DNA of 64,000 nucleotides from Rhabditoides inermis (lineage: Eukaryota > Nematoda > Chromadorea > Rhabditida > Rhabditidae), in NCBI GenBank assembly GCA_963966185.1, contig CAWZYM010000409.1, positions 435,001 through 499,000 on the forward strand. Reading direction: 5' to 3'. A program made the translations under genes and the position numbers. Positions 59,622 through 64,000 of this stretch are shown here, piece after piece. The notes under the pieces were generated by a model that was given only the letters and a program-made list of their open reading frames with translations, did not search any database and was not told the origin of the DNA. Each line of letters starts with the position of its first letter. Positions within the stretch are counted from its first letter, which is position 1.

Positions 59622-62600
59622 CTTTTTCTCTCTCTCTTTCTTTCTCTCTCTTATATTTTATATTATTAGACCAGTGATAACTATAAATTATACTTGTATC
59701 TATAATAAATAGTAATTGTCAACCAGCTACTGATAGGCTTTTACCGCGGAGTGTGCCGGAGCGCTTTCTATGTGCTTACGAAAGAGTAAAAAATCAGAGA
59801 GTCGGAGAAAATGCATATCAGTATCAGTGATCAATGTATTTTTATAATTACTGATCTACTGATCGGCTTTGACCGCGGAGGCGCGCGAAGCGTGCCGGAG
59901 CGCTTTCTATGTGCTTACGAAAGAGTGAAAGATCAGAGAGTCGGAGAAAATGCATATCAGTATCAGTGAACAATGTATTATTATAATTACTGATCTACTG
60001 ATCGACTTTGACCGCGGAGGCGCGCGGAGCGTGCCGGAGCGCTTTCTATGTGCATACGAGAGTGTGAAAAATCAGAGAGTAGGAGAGAATGAATATCAGT
60101 ATCAGTGATCATATTATTATAATTACTGATCTACTGATCGACTTTGACCGCGGAGGCGCGCGAAGCGTGCCGGAGCGCCTTCTATGTGCATACGAAAGAG
60201 TAAAAAATCAGAGAGTCGGAGAAAATGCATATCAGTATCAGTGATCAATGTTTTATTATAATTACTGATCTACTGATCGACTTTGACCGCGAAGGCGCGC
60301 GATGCGTGCCGGAGCGCTTTCTATATGCCAAACGAGATAGTCAAAGATCAGAGAGTCGGAGAAAATGGATATCAGTATCAGTGATGAATGTATTAATAAA
60401 ATTACTGATCTACTGATCGACTTTGACCGCGAAGGCGCGCGATGCGTGCCGGAGCGCTTTCTATATGCCAAACGAGATAGTCAAAGATCAGAGAGTCGGA
60501 GAAAATGGATATCAGTATCAGTGATGAATGTATTAATAAAATTACTGATCTACTGATCGACTTTGACCGCGAAGGCGCGCGAAGCGTGCCGGAGCGCCCT
60601 CTATGTGCATACGAAAGAGTAAAAGATCAGAGAGTCGGAGAAAATGCATATTAGTATCAGTTATCAATATATTATTATAATTACTGATATACTGATCGGC
60701 TTTGACCGCGTAGGCGCGCGGAGCGTGCCGGAGCGCTTTCTATGTGCATACGAGAAAGTGAACGATCAGAGAGTCGGAGAAAATGCATATCAGTAGCAGT
60801 GATCAAAATATTCTTATTTTTACTGATCTACTGATACACTTTGACCGCGTAGGCGCGCGGAGCGTGCCGGAGCGCTTTCTATGTGCATACGAGAAAGTGA
60901 ACGATCAGAGAGTCGGAGAAAATGCATATCAGTAGCAGTGATCAATATATTCTTATTTTTACTGATCTACTGATATACGTTGACCGCGGAGGCGCGCGAA
61001 GCGTGCCGGAGCGCTTTCTATGTGCATACGAGAAAGTGAACGATCAGAGAGTCGGAGAAAATGCATATCAGTAGCAGTGATCAAAATATTCTTGTTATTA
61101 CTGATCTACTGATATACTTTGACCGCGGAGGCGCGCGGAGCGTGCCGGAGCGCTTTCTATGTGCATACGAGAAAGTGAACGATCAGAGAGTCGGAGAAAA
61201 TGCATATCAGTAGCAGTGATCAATATATTCTTATTTTTACTGATCTACTGATATACTTTGACCGCGGAGGCGCGCGAAGCGTGCCGGAGCGCTTTCTATG
61301 TGCATACGAGAAAGTGAACGATCAGAGAGTCGGAAAAAATGCATATCAGTAGCAGTGATCGATATATTCTTATTATTACTGATCTACTGATAGACTTTGA
61401 CCGCGGAGGCGCGCGAAGCGTGCCGGAGCGCTTTCTATGTGCAAACGAGAAAGTGAACGATCAGAGAGTCGGAGAAAATGCATATCAGTAGCAGTGATCA
61501 ATATATTCTTATTGTTACTGATATACTGATAGACTTTGACTGACCGCGTAGGCGCGCGAAGCGTGCCGGAGCGCTTTCTATGTGCATACGAGAAAGTGAA
61601 CGATCAGAGAGTCGGAGAAAATGCATATCAGTAGCAGTGATCAATATATTCTTATTTTTACTGATCTACTGATATACGTTGACCGCGGAGGCGCGCGAAG
61701 CGTGCCGGAGCGCTTTCTATGTGCATACGAGAAAGTGAACGATCAGAGAGTCGGAGAAAATGCATATCAGTAGCAGTGATCAAAATATTCTTATTTTTAC
61801 TGATCTACTGATATACTTTGACCGCGTAGGCGCGCGGAGCGTGCCGGAGCGCTTTCTATGTGCATACGAGAAAGTGAACGATCAGAGAGTCGGAGAAAAT
61901 GCATATCAGTAGCAGTGATCAATATCATCTTATTTTTACTGATCTACTGATATACTTTGACCGCGGAGGCGCGCGAAGCGTGCCGGAGCGCTTTCTATGT
62001 GCATACGAGAAAGTGAACGATCAGAGAGTCGGAAAAAATGCATATCAGTAGCAGTGATCGATATATTCCTATTTTTACTGATCTACTGATAGACTTTGAC
62101 TGACCGCGTAGGCGCGCGAAGCGTGCCGGAGCGCTTTCTATGTGCATACGAGAAAGTGAACGATCAGAGAGTCGGATAAAATGCATATCAGTAGCAGTGA
62201 TCAATATATTCTTATTATTACTGATCTACTGATAGACTTTGACCGCGGAGGCGCGCGAAGCGTGCCGGAGCGCTTTCTTTGTGCAAACGAGAAAGTGAAC
62301 GATCAGAGAGTCGGAGAAAATGCATATCAGTAGCAGTGATCAATATATTCTTATTGTTACTGATATACTGATAGACTTTGACCGCGGAGGCGCGCGAAGC
62401 GTGCCGGAGCGCCCTCTATGTGCAAACGAAAGAGTAAAAGATCATAAAGTCGGAGAAAATGCATATCAGTATCAGTGATCAATGTTTTGTTATAATTACT
62501 GATCTACTGATATACTTTGACCGTGGAGGCGCGCGGAGAGTGCCCGGATCGCCTTCTATGAGCATAGTAAATATAACATCTGTAGATGAGCAGTCAAGCA

Positions 62601-62816
62601 GATACTATCAACCAGATACTGATAGATTGTGACACTTTCTAAATACTTGAAACTACTGAAAAATAAAAAAAGGAAATAAATAAAGATCAGTCATCTATTG
62701 AAAGACTGACAACAGCACTTCTAGCACAGCTCCTAATAGCACTTCCAGAGCACATATCAAGTCAATCTATATATCAATCGATAGATAATTTTCTCCTCTA
62801 TTTTATACCTATATTT
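58531..62816 (+). repeat. Family-1 unit R
   Basis: Head with (TC)n at about 59428-59480 and 59570-59655, array about 59710-62560, tail to 62816. Two adjacent monomers at about 60290-60430 and 60430-60570 are identical (period 140), a fresh duplication. A TGACTGACCGCG insertion variant recurs at 61540 and 62098. No gene. Confidence 0.85.
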
Positions 62817-62837
62817 CTAGCGCGCGAAGCGCGCTAG
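62817..62837 (+). repeat. Terminal hairpin, family 1
   Basis: Standard arms CTAGCGCGC and GCGCGCTAG around GAA. The next unit begins TCGCAGCG with a second hairpin (CGCAGCG, CGC, CGCTGCG). Confidence 0.85.
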
Positions 62838-63743
62838 TCGCAGCGCGCCGCTGCGCCGCTCTGTCTAAATGTCCTATGGTGTACATCCGTACATGGTTTT
62901 CCCTGCGCCACGGCTCTATGGATTTCGCAAAATTTGATATTGCCGGAAAGCCCTCGGTCTGTAGATGCTCAATTTAAACCTCCACCCTTTTATCTCTCAA
63001 ATCCGCGGAGCTATAAGCTCAAGAAAGTCCGACGAAACAGCGCGTAATCAGAGAGCGTCAGACAGAAAAGAGGCGAGACAGTGTGTCAGATGAAGAGACG
63101 GGTCACTGACGAATCGGCTGTGGCGAGTAGACCTTACAAGAACGAGTACTGCGAATCGCAGACTTCAGCTATCGAAAAACGGTTTTGACGTCACTCCTCT
63201 ATACTCCCTCACCTACAAATCTGCCTGTAATCTTTTTATAACTCCTCCTGGTTTCCTTTCACGAAGTGATTTAGTCGAGGCGAGGCGACACCAAACAGTT
63301 GTCGCGGGCTGTTCAAGAAAACTAGGCAACCGTGTAAGGTCTCCCTTTACTACAACATGCAAACAGGTGGCCACTACATTTCTACCAAAATTTGCATCTT
63401 TTTGTGACCTCTGACGCTCGCTATCAATTAAATTCCTCTAATCGACGTCGTTTTATTGCCCCGCGACGAGAGAGTGTGGCGAGGTGAGAGTGCGCCAGCT
63501 GCCAGTCTGTCTGCTGTTAGAGAAAGAAACAGTAAATTGTGCAAATGAGCGAGAACAGCACCATGCACTACGACAGCTCACCACACTCCACAAACTGTGC
63601 AAATTCTATGTTCTGAGCGAGTACAATACAAATATAACTGTATGCACTAACGACATTCTATATTCAATCAGGAAGTGAGGCAAGGCGAAATACTATGTAA
63701 CCTTCTTTTCTCATCCCTCTCCTTTTCTCATCCCTCTTTTTTC

Positions 63744-63784
<41 letters not shown>

Positions 63785-64000
63785 GTATTTCTCTCTCTCT
63801 CTCTCTCGCTCTCTCTTTCGTCTCTCTCTCTCTTTCTCTCTCTCTCTCGATTTTATAATATAAGACCAGTGATACTTATAATTTATATTTGTATCTCTAA
63901 TAAAAAAAATTGTCAACCAGCTACTGATAGGCTTTTACCGCGGAGTGTGCCGGAGCGCCCTCTATGTGCAAACGAGAGAGTAAATGGTCAGAGAGTCGGA
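62838..64000 (+). repeat. Family-1 unit S (runs off the window)
   Basis: A head whose first 150 bp diverge (GTCCTATGGTGTACATCCG) before rejoining the family-1 consensus near 62985. A (TC)n tract lies at about 63745-63850 and the array begins near 63910. No gene. Confidence 0.85.

Overview
This window looks like repeat-dominated DNA from the nuclear genome of an invertebrate animal. I see no host protein-coding gene. The evidence is two Penelope-like retroelements of the Naiad type (N-terminal GIY-YIG endonuclease, CxC linker, C-terminal reverse transcriptase), a BEL/Pao-type gag inside paired LTRs, a LINE 3' end, a TA-flanked MITE, and dense (TC)n/(GA)n runs. The phylum cannot be fixed from sequence alone. 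Tandem-repeat-bearing Helitron/Helentron-like elements would fit a mollusc or a similar lophotrochozoan, but that is a guess.

Layout. 1-3241: repeat family 1 in reverse orientation. 3242-7440: a composite insertion, made of a LINE 3' fragment, Naiad copy 1 (minus strand, one in-frame TAA) and an unassigned flank. 7442-43984: family 1 in forward orientation as successive head-to-tail units. Each unit is a head of about 0.8-1 kb, a (TC)n tract, an array of roughly 139-bp monomers (with a 110-bp variant class), a tail of about 250 bp and a terminal hairpin. A 497-bp MITE (14345-14841) and a 5.9-kb LTR element (25875-31789) are inserted in the arrays. 43985-55778: family 2, built to the same plan but with a different body (104-bp monomers rich in GTAAACA) and a terminal cassette of three GC-rich hairpins. 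Its first unit carries the intact Naiad copy 2 (about 44503-48505). 55779-64000: family 1 again.

Families 1 and 2 share an architecture. Each unit starts TC (14 of 16 observed starts), has a CTATGG motif about 20-35 bp in, and ends in a hairpin finishing CTAG. The next unit follows with no spacer. TC at the 5' end and a hairpin with CTRR at the 3' end are Helitron hallmarks, so I read the region as head-to-tail non-autonomous Helitron/Helentron-like elements or satellites derived from them. No Rep/helicase gene is present, and the hairpin includes the CTAG instead of sitting about 10 nt inside it, so this remains an inference.

Coding content is that of retroelements. Naiad 2 has an open frame of 1049 codons with all expected motifs but no upstream AUG. 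Naiad 1 has the same architecture interrupted by one TAA. The LTR element encodes only a 487-aa Gag with three zinc knuckles and no pol, so it would depend on enzymes supplied in trans. The most unusual signals are RNA or DNA structures: three leader hairpins in Naiad 2 with an almost invariant 11-nt loop on unrelated stems, a chain of small hairpins and a TATA/Inr/DPE-like promoter inside the gag-only element, GAA-capped terminal hairpins with tandem G.A mismatches, and a half-hammerhead motif 3' of Naiad 1.
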